From contig OY986435.1 in NCBI GenBank assembly GCA_963920525.1, forward strand, positions 296,045,817 through 296,109,816: DNA of 64,000 bases, written 5' to 3'. Under the pieces are notes generated by a model. It was not told where the DNA came from and ran no database searches. It was given only the letters and a program-made list of their open reading frames with translations. This DNA comes from Dichetophora obliterata (lineage: Eukaryota > Arthropoda > Insecta > Diptera > Sciomyzidae). Below, one piece after another: positions 1 to 11,392 of the stretch (within the stretch, counting starts at the first letter, position 1; each line of letters starts with the position of its first letter). Both the position numbers and the translations under genes were made by a program.

Positions 1-560
1 TAACTCTATCGCGAGCCAGCTTGCTGGCTCTTCCCTTAGAGTCTCTGCTTGAGATGTCGCACTTGCGGTGAGAACCAATACTTGGTTCTTCCAGCGCAGT
101 CGGCATACTCTACATTTTTGATCGCAGTGACTCAATGGCGAGCTAGCTTGCTGGTTCTTCCCTTTGAGTCTCTGTTTGAGATGTCGCACCGATTCTCTTA
201 AGTATCGCTCTAAATACCAACCTCTGCTTCCTTGTTCGAGCCTTACCACTTCGATCAAAGCATGTTGATATTTATATTTTTTTTTGTTTTTTCTCTATCT
301 TGCCGTCCTTGTATTCTGCTCACTGCGCTACCCGCCCTCGCAGCAGAATAGAAGCCTCGCAGGCAAACTCATTATTTTGCATACTATATGCTCGAATTCT
401 GCTCGCCCCACTACTGCCCTTGCAACAGAATTCAAGCGTCGCAGTCGAACCTTGTAGTAGTCTGTTCCGTAAATTCTTCAGATTCTGCTTGCTGCGCTGC
501 CTCGGTTGTATCTTGCACCAGAAATCAAGTTGTACGTATTTGGACTTTGCAAAACCTTTG
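1..560. repeat. Locally duplicated GC-richer repeats
   Basis: Two direct copies of a ~53-bp block (about 11-62 and 138-189, spacing ~127 bp) share the core CTTGCTGGCTCTTCCCTT with a few changes. From about 310 to 530 a second, ~85-bp unit recurs about three times, each with TTCTGCT followed by GCAGAATnnAAGC-like sequence. Short ORFs here are repetitive by-products and show no protein family. The repeat may continue to the left of the window. Confidence 0.6.
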
Positions 561-659
561 AGCCTCTGACCGCATAGCTTTTGCTCGCTGCTCCGTCCGA
601 CCGCTGCCAGATAAAGCTTTTAGAACCCCTTGCCGCAAAGTCTTTGTTGCTGTTGATAC

Positions 660-1440
660 TCAAGAACCGATTAAATTCATTAGAAGCGATTACCGTCTAA
701 TAAGAAGCGATTACCGTTGTAAGAACGGATTACTGTTGTAAGAACCAAATACCGTCATGATAGCCGATTGCCGTCATAAGAGCCGATTACGTCATAGGAA
801 CCGATTACCGTCATAAGAACCGATAGCATCATAAGAAGCTATTACCGGCGTAAGAACCGATTACGTTGTAATAACCGATTATAAGAACCGATTAACTTCA
901 TTAGAACCGATTACGCCATAGAAACCGATTACGTCATAGGAACCGATTACGTCATAGGAACCGATTACCGCATAAGAACCGATTACCGTCATTGCAACCG
1001 ATTACCGTCATAAGAACCGATTACCTTCTTCAGAACTGATTATTTATTTATTTATTTATTTAATTAACTTTTAACATTTATTGTTATACATTCACTGTTA
1101 GTACATAATTTAATCGTAGATTATAAAATTAATTCAGCATGATATCGTTTTTAAATGCTACTCTATTTTGGGTGATTTCAATCGAGCTGCAGATAGTGTT
1201 GAGCGTTTTGGTCATATTGTAAACCAGGTCACATCTGCCATAATTAGATAATTAGATTACGTCATAAGAACCGATTATTCAGCATAAGAATCGCCTATCA
1301 ATTATAAGAACCGGCTACTTGATTACCAATAATTCGATTCTCCGTCATAAAAACCTATTATCCGTTACTCAGAACCGAACCAGAACCGATTACCCAATTA
1401 CTAAGAACAGGTAGCCGGTAATAAGATCCGATCAATAGTT
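660..1440 (+). repeat. Minisatellite, ~19-bp unit
   Basis: More than fifteen imperfect copies of a unit close to ATAAGAACCGATTACCGTC run from about 660 to 1035. A second, more degenerate block lies at about 1255-1440 after ~200 bp of AT-rich sequence. Units vary between 16 and 20 bp, through loss of CC or of the TCAT step. No ORF or known element is associated with it. Confidence 0.85.
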
Positions 1441-2504
1441 GTACAGAACCAAGTACCCGTTACATGGAACCACTTTGGACCACATACGCTGCACAGTGAT
1501 TCGCCCAATAGGCAAAAATCCGAAGATATGATGTCGCAAATATCCAAGTGTTTGATATTTTTGGAAAGGTAATGCATCCACTAAGAAAACTGTTACAACA
1601 TTTTTTGATTTACCTCTTTCTGTTCTAGTAGGAGCTTTGGAAAGTTGACCTTTTTAAGCAAAAAATTACTGGTATAAAAAAGCACTTTTAGTCTTTCAGC
1701 AAGAAAAATTCCCAAAAATACATTTCTTACACTATACTATTCAAATAAAAAATATTTGAAAGAATTTTAATAGAGATATAAATAAAATAAAATTTATTTT
1801 AAAATGTTTGTCAATAAATTTTTCAAAAAGCTTAAAATGACCTACTATTTTATTTGAAAAACACGAAAAAACATGCTAAAGTTTGATGGAAAAAAATTCA
1901 TTTTTGGGAAAACATACCTGTGGTCTGTCTTTTAAACACATATTTGAACCTTATATTTTAAGAGTTAATAAATAATTTTTCCACTTTCTTCCCCCAAATT
2001 AGTTTAATTTCGATTTTATAAAGGCTTAATTTGCGATTTGTTCTACAACTGCACTTATTAATTGACAAACAATAACACATATGTATGTGTGTATGAGAGT
2101 GTATTCTCGCGAGAGTATTATTATTATTGTTTTGCATAAACTAGGGTACTCAAATTTAGGGATCCCGGAATTCCGGAGGTTTTTTTTTTAATTTGGGGAT
2201 TTTAGTTACAAAATACGAGGGTTTTTTTAAAGTAGTAGAGGAAATTTTTTTTGGTTTTTAGTTTTACGGTACCGAATTTTTGGATTCAAATTTTTTAGGA
2301 TTCAAATTTTTAACTCCGATATTCCCTAGCATATACATTGCTTAATACCGTTACTAAGTAAATGTTGACAAATATTTTAATTTAAGCGACGAAGAGTTGT
2401 TGATTTGCGTTTATTTATGTATTCCGTGCAATTTTTCAAACATGTTTTAAAAGTTTACTTTTTAATTTAATTAATTTGTATTAAATTTAATTTAACAAAT
2501 AATA
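1441..2504. other. AT-rich sequence without a recognised feature
   Basis: I see no ORF of interest, TIR pair or RNA gene. Homopolymeric A/T runs dominate. A short stretch at about 2155-2180 contains GGAATTCCGGAGG. Confidence 0.5.
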
Positions 2505-2860
2505 ATGTGTTTTCATTTAAAAAATAGTGATTTGGTTGATTGCTTGTTATCCGCGAATAAAGGAGACAAAGCTTCTGCTCTCTTTTCGTTTGTAAAAAAC
2601 AAATTTCAAGATAAAATCCTTGATGAAGACGAGTTAATGAAAAAAATTACAATTTTTAATGTTTCTCTCCAAACCAAATGGACAAAATTTAATTACCTAA
2701 AAGAACGATTTGAAAAACAATTTACTTTGGATGAGTTCCATATTTGTTTTCTTTTGCTTTTGAAGATAATGTTGCTGATCGATCGGGAAGGCCGTCAAAG
2801 GCATTGGAAGCATATAATAAAAATCTGAGGAATGTCCGGTCATCCCATACAAGAAAAGAC
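2505..2860 (+). pseudogene. Unassigned coding relic, frameshifted
   Basis: An open frame of 107 codons begins MCFHLKNSDLVDCLL and reads well until about residue 83 (TKWTKFNYLKERFEKQF). The reading then improves in another frame from about 2755, giving ADRSGRPSKALEAYNKNLRN before it decays. The shift inside a T-rich run suggests one indel. The combination of a short Lys-rich N-terminal module with a W-x-K-x-x-Y-x-K-E-R-F segment and a downstream GRPSK motif recalls N-terminal regions of uncharacterised, transposon-linked proteins in other animals; that comparison is from memory. No catalytic motif is visible and I cannot name a family. It could also be a first exon of a host gene, which I consider less likely because no partner exon or splice donor is evident. 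Confidence 0.4.
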
Positions 2861-5020
2861 TCCTGTACTCACGCCAACAAGAATTTTCTTTTTATATGTT
2901 GATTTATTCTTATCCTTTGCTTTCAACAAAAAAGATTGTATTAGAAAATAAATCAAATTTAGCTTTAGAAGATATTAAAAAAATACATTCTGTGTGAAAA
3001 TTTAGAAAAAATTTTTATTCAATCATATTATTGAATGAAAATTGAATAATTTCTCAAAAAATTCAATTATTTACATTCATATTTTTTTATTGTTATTGTT
3101 TATTATTCTTGATATTTGCTTAATAAATAATGGTTTTTTATTCGTAATTCATTTTCTTTTTCACATTATATAAACATTCTGAAATTGACAAATTTACAGT
3201 TTTCAAACTGTTAAACTGTCAAACTGTTTTTTAGCTAAACTAGAAGTCCTATCAAAAAACTGAGCTTCATTTTTGAGTTTAGGAGACCATAATCCACTTA
3301 GATATGAGATTTCATCAAAATCGGTACATTATTGTAATTTTGCCTACTTGCTATATGGGCTCGCATCACTGTGCACTGTACTGTAATAAATTTGTAAAGT
3401 ATAATAGTTAAGAACTAGCATAAGGAATTGGAATTGTTCAATAAAAATTTAAAGCATAAATTCTAATTGCGTTCTTAATTGCTGGAGGTTAAGTGGATCC
3501 TGGGATGGCTGAGCTTGATGGCTGAACACAGTAAAATGGGAAACATTTAGTAGAAGAGACGTCCCAATAACTTAATAAAAACATCTTCAACCCGAAGTTT
3601 TGAACATTTAGTTGTGACATTGATATAACTTGATATAAACTTTACCCAACTACGTCACACTAGGTTGCAAACACGCTACTGTATTAGTTATAAATATTTA
3701 TGAAACATTAATACAACACATTTGTGACTAAATTTGTTAAAAAAAACTGCATTACCAGCGGATTATAACATATTTTTGTTGCAAACCAAAATCTGTGCTA
3801 GCTGGGCTCATATGTATGCTACAATATTAAAATTTTAATTTTTAAAAATCACTGCTTCTAAAATCGAGCTAAAATTCTAAAATTCTTAATCCGATCATGA
3901 CTCTAATCCGATTGTTGCTCTTTGAAACAGTTCGTATAACAAAAAAAGTAGTTCAATGAGTTGGTCGAAACTGTTTTGCATCCTGCTGTGGCTTACAATT
4001 CTGAACTGTGTTGTTATCTGGTAAAAACGAACGTAAGTAAAAATGCAACGATTGCTAATCTGGCTCAAGTCCTAATAAGAACAAAACGGAATAGAAGTTC
4101 TTAACGAATGGTCAATGAGCACGCTCTAACTGCCCAGCGGTAAATAGAGTGCGTGTTTTGGGACTTATTCTAATGTTTCCTATATTCTCCCTCATACACG
4201 TACATTTAAATTTTAGCACATCCGATTGTAATCGGCATTGTAAGTGAAGAAAATTAAACAGAGAATAAAATCACATAAGAGAAAAGCGCAATATAAAAAA
4301 ATGGGTACTTCAATAACTGATAACTTCAGTTATTTGCGTTCTTTCGTGGCTTGCAAATGGTGTCAAAAGTAGTTCTAAAAAAATGTGGAAATTTATGTGA
4401 AATTTAGAGCATTTGAGAATCCGTAATTTCAAATAAGAGCAGCAGTTTTACATTCAAAAGAACAAAAACCGGCAGAAGATCTGGGTATTTTCCTACCTGT
4501 AATTACCATCACGATGATGGCATTTTACCACTTTTGTAAAAGTAGGCGTATCGTAGTCAGTTTATATAAGCGTTTTTTGTATGTATATTTAAAGTATTTA
4601 AAAAAATTTGGTTTTTTATGTTGTATAGAACCAAAATTCAACTGATTTTTTTTTAAATTGTGCCTCCTTTTTTTCCACGATAGGTAATTAATAACACTGT
4701 GCTACAATTTAAGGGTTATGGAATTTAACGAAAAAGCAACCAACGCAGGTCTATAGTACTGATCTAGACCAAAAAAGCCCTAAGAGGGTTTTACAAAGTC
4801 AGCTCGCTTTTCAAAGACAAAGGCATTGACAGTTTGCCTCTTGCAGGGTATTTTTTAAAAATGAAGAGCTCATTGGGGCGTAACGAATTAATATTTATTT
4901 CGAATTTCGCATTTCAAGAGGTCTCAGAAGTTACATAGGGTGTTCAAGATCTATCAAAAAAATTTTAAGAAAAAAAGAATGTCTTCCTCTGCCACAAGAA
5001 CAAAGTTGTTTTTTGAGAAA
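2861..5020. other. AT-rich intergenic sequence
   Basis: No supported gene. At 3352-3376 there is a short sequence reading TATATGGGCTCGCATCACTG that recurs in related form elsewhere in the window (47275, 56985, 61171, 62440, 62600). A small palindromic patch lies near 4508-4522 (ATCACGATGATGG). Nothing else stands out. Confidence 0.5.
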
Positions 5021-5024
5021 AACA

Positions 5025-7982
5025 GTACCTACAACTACGTACTACTTTATCAGCTCTCGCCAGGCGCCTCTGCTTCGCGCGCGCCTTCTCCAATTGGTTT
5101 CACCAAGCGCGGTTAGGGCTTCCTCGACCTGGTCAATCCATTGGAGGCATGGTCTCCCTCTTCGTCGTCGGCCTTCGGCCTTCGCCTCGAACACCTTTTT
5201 CGCTGGAGCATCGTCATTCATACGATGGACATGACCTAGCCAGCGTAATCGCTGGATTGCGATACGCTGAACTACTTCAATGTCGTCGTATAGCTCATAC
5301 AGCTCGTGGTTCATTCGTATGCGATAGGCGTCGCCAACTCGAATAGGGCCGAAGATTTTGCGAAGAACTTTTCTCTCAAACACCCCAAGAGCGGCTGCGT
5401 CTGCTTGCGAGACAACCCATGCCTCAGCGCCATAAAGAAGCACCGGTATAATGAGCGTCTTGTAGAGTGTCAGTTTTGTTGATCGAGAGAGGGCTCTGCA
5501 ACGTAATTGCTTACTAAGCCCGTAGTAGCACCTATTAGCAATTGTTATTCTTCGCTTTATCTCCAGGCTGACATCATTATTGCTGTTAATGGCGGTGCCA
5601 AGGTAGGTAAATTCCTTGACCACTTCAAAGTTATAGTTGCCTGTTGAAACGTGAGAGTCTAGCCGCCCCGCTCCCCTGCCAGCAGGCAGCATATACTTCG
5701 TTTTACCCTCGTTTACCGTCAAACCCACCTTGGCTGATTCTTTTTCGATAGCGGTGAAAGCAACAGTGACATCTCTCTTGGTTCTACCGATGATATCAAT
5801 ATCATCAGCATACGCAAGGAGCTGAACACCTTTGTAAAAAATGGTGCCATTGCGATGCACACCGGCCTTTCGTAGGATCCCCTCTATGATGATGTTGAAG
5901 AGATCGCAAGATAGCGGGTCGCCTTGTCTGAAACCTCGTTCAGTATGGAAGGTTTCGGAGAGGTCATTTCCTACCTTGACGGAGCTGCAAGTATTGCTCA
6001 ACGTCATCCTGCAGAGTCTTATCAACTTTGCAGGTATACCGAACTCAGACATTGTTGCGTATAGGCAATCCCGCCTCGGGCTATCGAACGCAGCTTTATA
6101 ATCGACAAAGAGATGATGCGTGTCGATTTGCTTTTCGTTGGTTTTCTCCAGGATTTGGCGCAGTGTAAAAATCTGGTCTATAGTGGATTTACCAGGTCGA
6201 AAGCCACACTGATAAGGTCCAATCAGTGTTTTTGTATACGGCTTAAGTCTTTCACATAGTACGCTTGAGAGGACCTTATATGCGATGGAAATAAGACTGA
6301 TACCTCGGTAGTTGGCGCAAATTGTCGGGTCTCCTTTCTTAAGTAAGGGACAAAGCACGCTGAGATTCCAATCGTCGGGCATGCATTCCGCTAGCCATAT
6401 TTTGCTGATGAGTTGATGCATGCACCCTATCAATTCATCGCCGCTGGCTTTAAACAGTTCAGCTGGCAGGCCGTCAGCACCCGCTGCTTTATTGTTTTTG
6501 AGCCGCTGGATAGCAACTCGAACCTCGTCATGGCTAGGTGGTAGAACTTCTACTTCGTCATCGTCGATTTGTTGTGGCGAACTGCATTCTCCATGGGCGG
6601 AGTTGGTGGGATCATCGCCCGTAAGCAGATTGGAAAAATGCTGTCTCCACAATCTCAGTGCGCACTGCGTATCTGTAACCAGATTTCCATTCCCATCTCT
6701 ACAAGTGGATGCTCCGGGCTTGAAACCTTGGGTTAGACGCTTAACCTGTTGGTAAAATTTTCGTGTATCCTTCTTGCCTTTGTACACCTCAATTTCTTCA
6801 CGCTCACGCTTTTCTTGCTCCCTTTTTTTGCGTCTGAAAAGGCGTCTCTCTTCCTTCCTCTTTTCACGATATTTTTCTCGCACGGTTCGCGTTGCAGCTG
6901 ACTGCAGCGTCTTTCTGTATGTGGTGTTTTTTGCTGCCGTCGCGTCGCGACACTCCTGGTCATACCATTGGTTCCGAGGTTGCGGGCGCCGGAAACCAAT
7001 CACTTCTTCAGCGGCAGCGCGCATGGAGTGGGAGATGTGCGCCCAAAGTCCATCGGCATCATCGTGTTGTGAGGTTGGTTGGTTGAGCTTAACCGAGAGT
7101 TGAGCGGAGTAGGCCTCAGCTGTCCTTTGTGATTGCAGCTTAGCGACGTCTAGCTTTCGTTGCATTCCTGTGCGTATGTTCTTTGCATTGCATAACAAGA
7201 AAGTGGTCGGAGTCGATGTTCACTCCCCGAAATGTACGCACATCCAGAACGCTAGAAGCGTGCCTTCCGTCAATCACAAAATGATCAATTTGGTTTCGTG
7301 TTTTTTGATCAGGGGGCAGCCAGGTGGCCTTATGGATGTCGAGGTGTTGGAATCTGGTGCTACTTACTACCATGTTTCGTGCCGCGTCGAAGTCGATCAG
7401 TCTTAGACCGTTGTTCGTAGTGGCCTCGTGGAGACTGAACTGACCGACAGTGGGGCCAAAGACGCCTTCTTTTCCGACCTTTGCGTTAAAATCGCAGAGG
7501 ACTATTTTTTCGTCGTGGGCCGGACAGCGATCGTACACGTCCTCTAGGCTCGCGTAGAAAGCATCCTTGGCGGCATCGTCCTTTTCCTCCGTCGGGGCGT
7601 GCGCGCAAATTAAGGTTACATTAAAAAATTTCGCCTTGATGCGTATCGTCGCCAACTTTTCGTTCACTGGTGTGAACCGAGAAACAAGGTGACGTAGTTT
7701 TCGTCTTACGACGAAGCCGCATCCGAATTCGCGCTTCTCCGCATGGCAGCTGTAGTAAATATCGCAGTCTGCTCGCTTAGAGCAGCCTTGCCCTTTCCAT
7801 CGCATCTGCTGGATGGCGGTGATGTCGGCCTTTATTTTTGCGAGGGCTTCCGCCAGTTGGATAGATGCACCTTCTCTGTAGAGAGTCCGGACATTCCAGG
7901 TGCATATCCGTAAATCATGGTCCGTTTTTCGTTTGCGGTGGTCGTCAACGTGTTTGGGGTTATCATCCGAGTCTAATATAAT
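5025..7982 (-). mobile_element. RTE-type non-LTR retrotransposon, 5'-truncated
   Basis: About 2.96 kb on the minus strand encode an AP-type endonuclease followed by a reverse transcriptase, in the order used by single-ORF RTE-clade LINEs. The 3' end lies just past the RT stop codon, in a short 3' tail at about 5025-5041. The 5' end stops abruptly at the first copy of the ~350-bp tandem array, and two codons upstream of the first open codon there is an in-frame TGA, so the N-terminus is missing. Endonuclease and RT are now in different frames. GC content is clearly higher than the surroundings, as expected for a relatively recent insertion of a coding LINE into AT-rich DNA. Confidence 0.88.
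5042..7198 (-). pseudogene. RTE reverse transcriptase and C-terminal region
   Basis: The 718-codon frame covers the linker, the whole reverse transcriptase and the C-terminal tail of an RTE-like LINE. A basic, coiled-coil-like segment spans residues ~85-150 (many K/R/E). RT motifs follow: NYRGISLI (~296-303), the catalytic Asp of FVDYKAAFD (~365-373), RQGDPLSCDLFN (~424-435) and the catalytic YADDIDIIG (~466-474). The tail contains RLRWLGHVHRMND (~643-655) and a basic GRRRRGRPCLQWIDQV, both hallmarks of insect RTE elements. No stop interrupts the RT, so it looks much younger than the other LINEs in the window. It cannot be made as a complete polyprotein because of the upstream frameshift and 5' truncation. 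Confidence 0.9.
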
Positions 7983-7985
7983 CAC
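7140..7985 (-). pseudogene. RTE endonuclease domain
   Basis: The 281-codon frame encodes an exonuclease/endonuclease/phosphatase (EEP) fold of the kind that nicks target DNA for LINE integration. Visible motifs in order are ICTWNVRTLY (residues ~27-36), AIQQMRWKG (~57-65), LCDFNAKVG (~162-170) and the C-terminal SDHFLV (~259-264). In the family the second motif normally reads Q-E-x-R-W, with the Glu binding the catalytic metal; here it is Gln, a single-base change. After SDHFLV the frame runs out in basic residues, while the expected continuation appears in the frame of the downstream RT ORF, so one indel near 7180-7200 split a single polyprotein. The first codon is GTG, and truncation rather than true initiation explains the start. 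Inactive as read. Confidence 0.88.
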
Positions 7986-9340
7986 ATATCAAAAATTCAA
8001 GATGGAACTTTTTGTTTCGGGGCAAGTTTTGGGGAGTGGAATTCTTACTTTCATACAAAAATCACAATTTTTTGTACTTCAGCCCAAATTAAGGTATCAA
8101 GGACGATAGAGCGGGACTTGAGCATAGTGCCATTCTATTAAGCACATAAATGTAAATTTTTGAACAAAAATGTAGAGTGGAAACTTTTTGGCTTCTATAT
8201 TTTTTCGGTTTAAAAACATTTTTTTTTCTTTTTTGCACTGAGTATTTTACTTTAAGACCATTTTACGGTATGAAGGACGATAGATAGCAATTTTGGGATT
8301 AGGGTTTAATATAATTATTTTGCTATCTGCTATCACATATCAAAAATTCAAGATGGAACTTTTTGTTTTGGGGCAAGTTTTGGGGTGTGGAATTCTTACT
8401 TTCATACAAAAATCACGATTTTTTTGTACTTCAGCTCAAATTAAGGTACCAAGGACGATAGAGCGGGACTTGAGCATAGTGCTGTTCTATTAAGCACATA
8501 CAAGTACATTTTTAAACAAAAATGTAGAGTGGAACCTTTTTGCCTTCTATAGGTTTTTTCGTTTTATAAATAATTTTTTTTTTCTAAACTGATTTTTTAC
8601 TTCAAGACCATTTTACGGTATGAATGACGATAGATAGCAATTTTGAGATTAAGGACTAAAATTATACGTTTGTCATTAGCTATCATATATCTCAAATCCA
8701 GGATGGAACTTTTTGTTTTGGGGCAAGTTTTGGGTTGTGGAATTCTTACTTCCATACAAAAATCACGATTTTTTGCACTTCAGGCCAAATTTAGATGCCA
8801 AGGACGATAGAGCGGGACTTGAGCATACTGCCGTTCTATTAAGCACTTAAAAGTACATTTTGAACAAAAATGTAGAGTGGAACCTTTTTGCCTTCTATAG
8901 GTTTTTTCGATTTAAAAATAATTTTTTTTTGTAAACTGATTTTTTAACTTCAAGACCATTTTACGGTATGAAGGACGATAAATAGCAATTTTGGGATTAA
9001 GGACTTAAATCATTAGTTTATCATCAGCTATCATATATGTCAAATCCAGGATGGAACTGTTTGGTTTGGGGCTAGTTTTGGGGTGTGGAGCTCTTAATTT
9101 CATACAAAAATCACGATTTTTTGCACTTCAGCCCAAATTTAGGTGCCAAGGACAATAGAGCGGGACTTGAGCATAGTGCCAGTCAATGTGTCACATGTGT
9201 TACATTTTCGAACAAAGATGTACAATGGAACCTTTTCTCCTTCTTTACTTTTTTTCGTTTCAAAAAAATTTTAAATTCTGACTTTCATACAAAAATCTTT
9301 ATTTTTTGCAGTTTAGCCCAAATTTTACTATAAAGATTGT
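7983..9340. repeat. Tandem array, ~350-bp unit, ~3.9 copies
   Basis: Units begin near 7983, 8334, 8684 and 9034, each with a CAAATCCAGGATGGAACT-like start. Each contains GGGGCAAGTTTTGGGG, GGACGATAGAGCGGGACTTG and, towards the end, GACCATTTTACGGTATGA. The first two units are closest to each other, and the last is truncated. The array is directly abutted by the 5' end of the RTE element. Small ORFs inside it are repeat-derived. Confidence 0.85.
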
Positions 9341-9519
9341 ATTTTTTTACGTATTTTTTTAATTATTGTCTTTAAAAAAATTATTAAGCTAGTTTGTGCC
9401 ACTTTAAATGCGTTGCGGCGAATTAAAATGTTTGGGTCTAGTTTTACGGCGAATTCAAAAGTTGGGCTGAGTTAAAAAATTTGGGATGAAGATTTTGGGC
9501 TAATTTCACACCGGTATTT

Positions 9520-10190
9520 TATGTTATTTAAATACAAATTCTAAATGTTTGATAGCTTAAATCATACTTGATTTTAAATACAAATTCTAGTTGTTTGATA
9601 GTTTAAAATCGTTTATAGAGCTTAAGGTCAAAGTTAGAACAATTAATTGTTCTAACGAATCTTTCCAAAGAAACAACAGCAACAACAACGTTTTTTCAAT
9701 ATGAAAAGGAAAAAATCACTAGCTGATTTTATTGCATTTTCGGCCATGCTAAAGGCTTCATCAGAAATCTTTGTGATACCCGTGCAAGCGCGCACTAGCG
9801 CACTGCACCACAGAGGCGATGAGATTTTAAGAATCAATTTCTCAGTTTTTCTCCCATTTCATATTTGCACATTTGTTGTTGTATTTTTGCTTTACTTTAG
9901 TCTTTATGCTTATGTTATTATTATGGAGTCCTACAGTCTGCTGGAAGTCTTCCACTAACAAAGCATGGTTACTGAAGTTGTTTTTAGATTTTCGCTAATA
10001 TATTTTCAGCTTGTTTCTGTTTGGTAGTGCTCTACCATTTGATTGAAGTTTTTTCTAAATGACCTTGGTTTTTATTATGTTGATTTTATATGATTTAAAT
10101 ACAAATTCTAAATGTTTGCTAGTTTAAATCATACATTTTAAATACAAATTCTAGTTGTTTGATAGTTTAAAGTCGTTTATTGAGCTCAAT
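9520..10190. repeat. Pair of ~110-bp direct repeats with a tRNA-like core between
   Basis: A block containing ACAAATTCTAAATGTTTG and ACAAATTCTAGTTGTTTG occurs at about 9525-9640 and again at about 10085-10185. A third, partial copy lies at 21058-21105 beside another tRNA-like sequence. Between the first two, on the minus strand at about 9780-9830, CTCTGTGGTGCAGTGCGCTA resembles a pol III A box with its flanks, although no clear B box follows. This suggests a dispersed, SINE-like family. Confidence 0.45.
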
Positions 10191-10394
10191 AACATTCTCT
10201 AACTGATTTTGGTAGTAAGTTTCCACAATTAATAAACTTTGTTCAGGAGTAAGTCTATTCATGATTGAGTCGTTTGAATACTGAACACAAACGTCATATA
10301 GACAAGCCATTTGACACATAACAGCTGTCAAAACAACCCAGTTGAAAAAGGGACCTCGTACGGGATCACCAAACGGGGTTTTTATCAGCACCAA
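10167..10394 (-). pseudogene. mariner/Tc-type transposase N-terminal relic
   Basis: The frame contains MNRLTPEQSLLIVETYYQNQ, which matches the helix-turn-helix start typical of a group of insect mariner-like transposases. The following residues (LENVIELNKRL) decay within about 15 codons. Upstream of that Met the same frame reads through what would be the element's 5' region, including a patch GTCAAAACAACCCAGTTG on the plus strand. No DDE catalytic part follows here. A C-terminal piece that could come from the same family is at 36466-36711. The family assignment is from memory of the motif. Confidence 0.6.
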
Positions 10395-10399
10395 AGTGG

Positions 10400-11155
10400 A
10401 AATTTCGTTGAAAAATAAGAAAATTGCGGTGTTTTTTCAAAAATTGACTTTTTATCCCCAAAAAATCTGTTGTAATTCAAAAAATTCAATGCCGAATTTT
10501 TCATCCGTAGGTTTTGTTTAGTTATTATTTTAAAAGCCTTCAGATGAGACTACTTGGCGGTAGTCGAAAAACGTTTTATTTAAGCATACTTGCCTACACG
10601 GCAAGGTTTAGGTTTTAGGTTGATTTTTTTTTACTTAATATATATGGGATGATTATCTTTTCATATATTAGTTTTTTTCAGGTTTTTATGCACATATGTC
10701 TTATATATTTGTTATATTTTGTAAGGCTTTTACATTTATGCTATGATGTGTGTTGTTTAGTATTATGTAAAGTTATTGATATTGACATTGTATAGCATAG
10801 TAGGCATTTAGGTAGGCATTTTAAGGAAAAATGTTTTCATAAAATTATAATAGCAATTATAAGTAGAGGACAGTTTGGAAAATTGTTGTAATACATACTT
10901 AAATTTGAAGATAACTTATTTCTTCAGTTTAAGCAATATTAAAATCAAACATACGGACGTGACAGATACTTTGTGGCCAAACTAAAAACTACTAGTATCG
11001 CTTGTGGTCGAAATCCGACCAACTTTCTGAAATTTCAATTGCTTTTTCTCATTCTGAGGCGTTGATTTTGCCTTAAGAAAATGTGCTGTACTAAGAAAAT
11101 CTTAAGTTTCAATGCAAAAGTACGTTTACTGAGAAAAGTAACAGTTTTCGAGATA
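10400..11155. other. AT-rich sequence, no feature recognised
   Basis: No supported gene or TIR. The region leads into the 3' end of the LINE beginning at about 11160. Confidence 0.5.
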
Positions 11156-11392
11156 TTTGATTTGATTTGATTGTGATTTATTCCGATAGTAATTAGTACA
11201 TTAAGAATAATTTCTTTTATAGTACAATATATAATTTTAAATTAGTGGCATACTGTCTTAAAAACTAAGAATTCATTAACTCAAAACTTAATAATATCTT
11301 CATTTTATTATTATTTTTTTTTCAATTAAATCTTATGTCTAAATAATGCGGCAATAGATTTTTGGCTATCTCAGTAATTAAAAAACATATAC

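Noticed and set aside
1..1440. CRISPR array suggested by regularly spaced repeats
   Set aside because: The units are directly tandem without unique spacers and the sequence is eukaryotic; a minisatellite explains it.
6420..7103. Several plus-strand ORFs opposite the RTE reverse transcriptase
   Set aside because: Antisense shadows of a GC-richer coding region.
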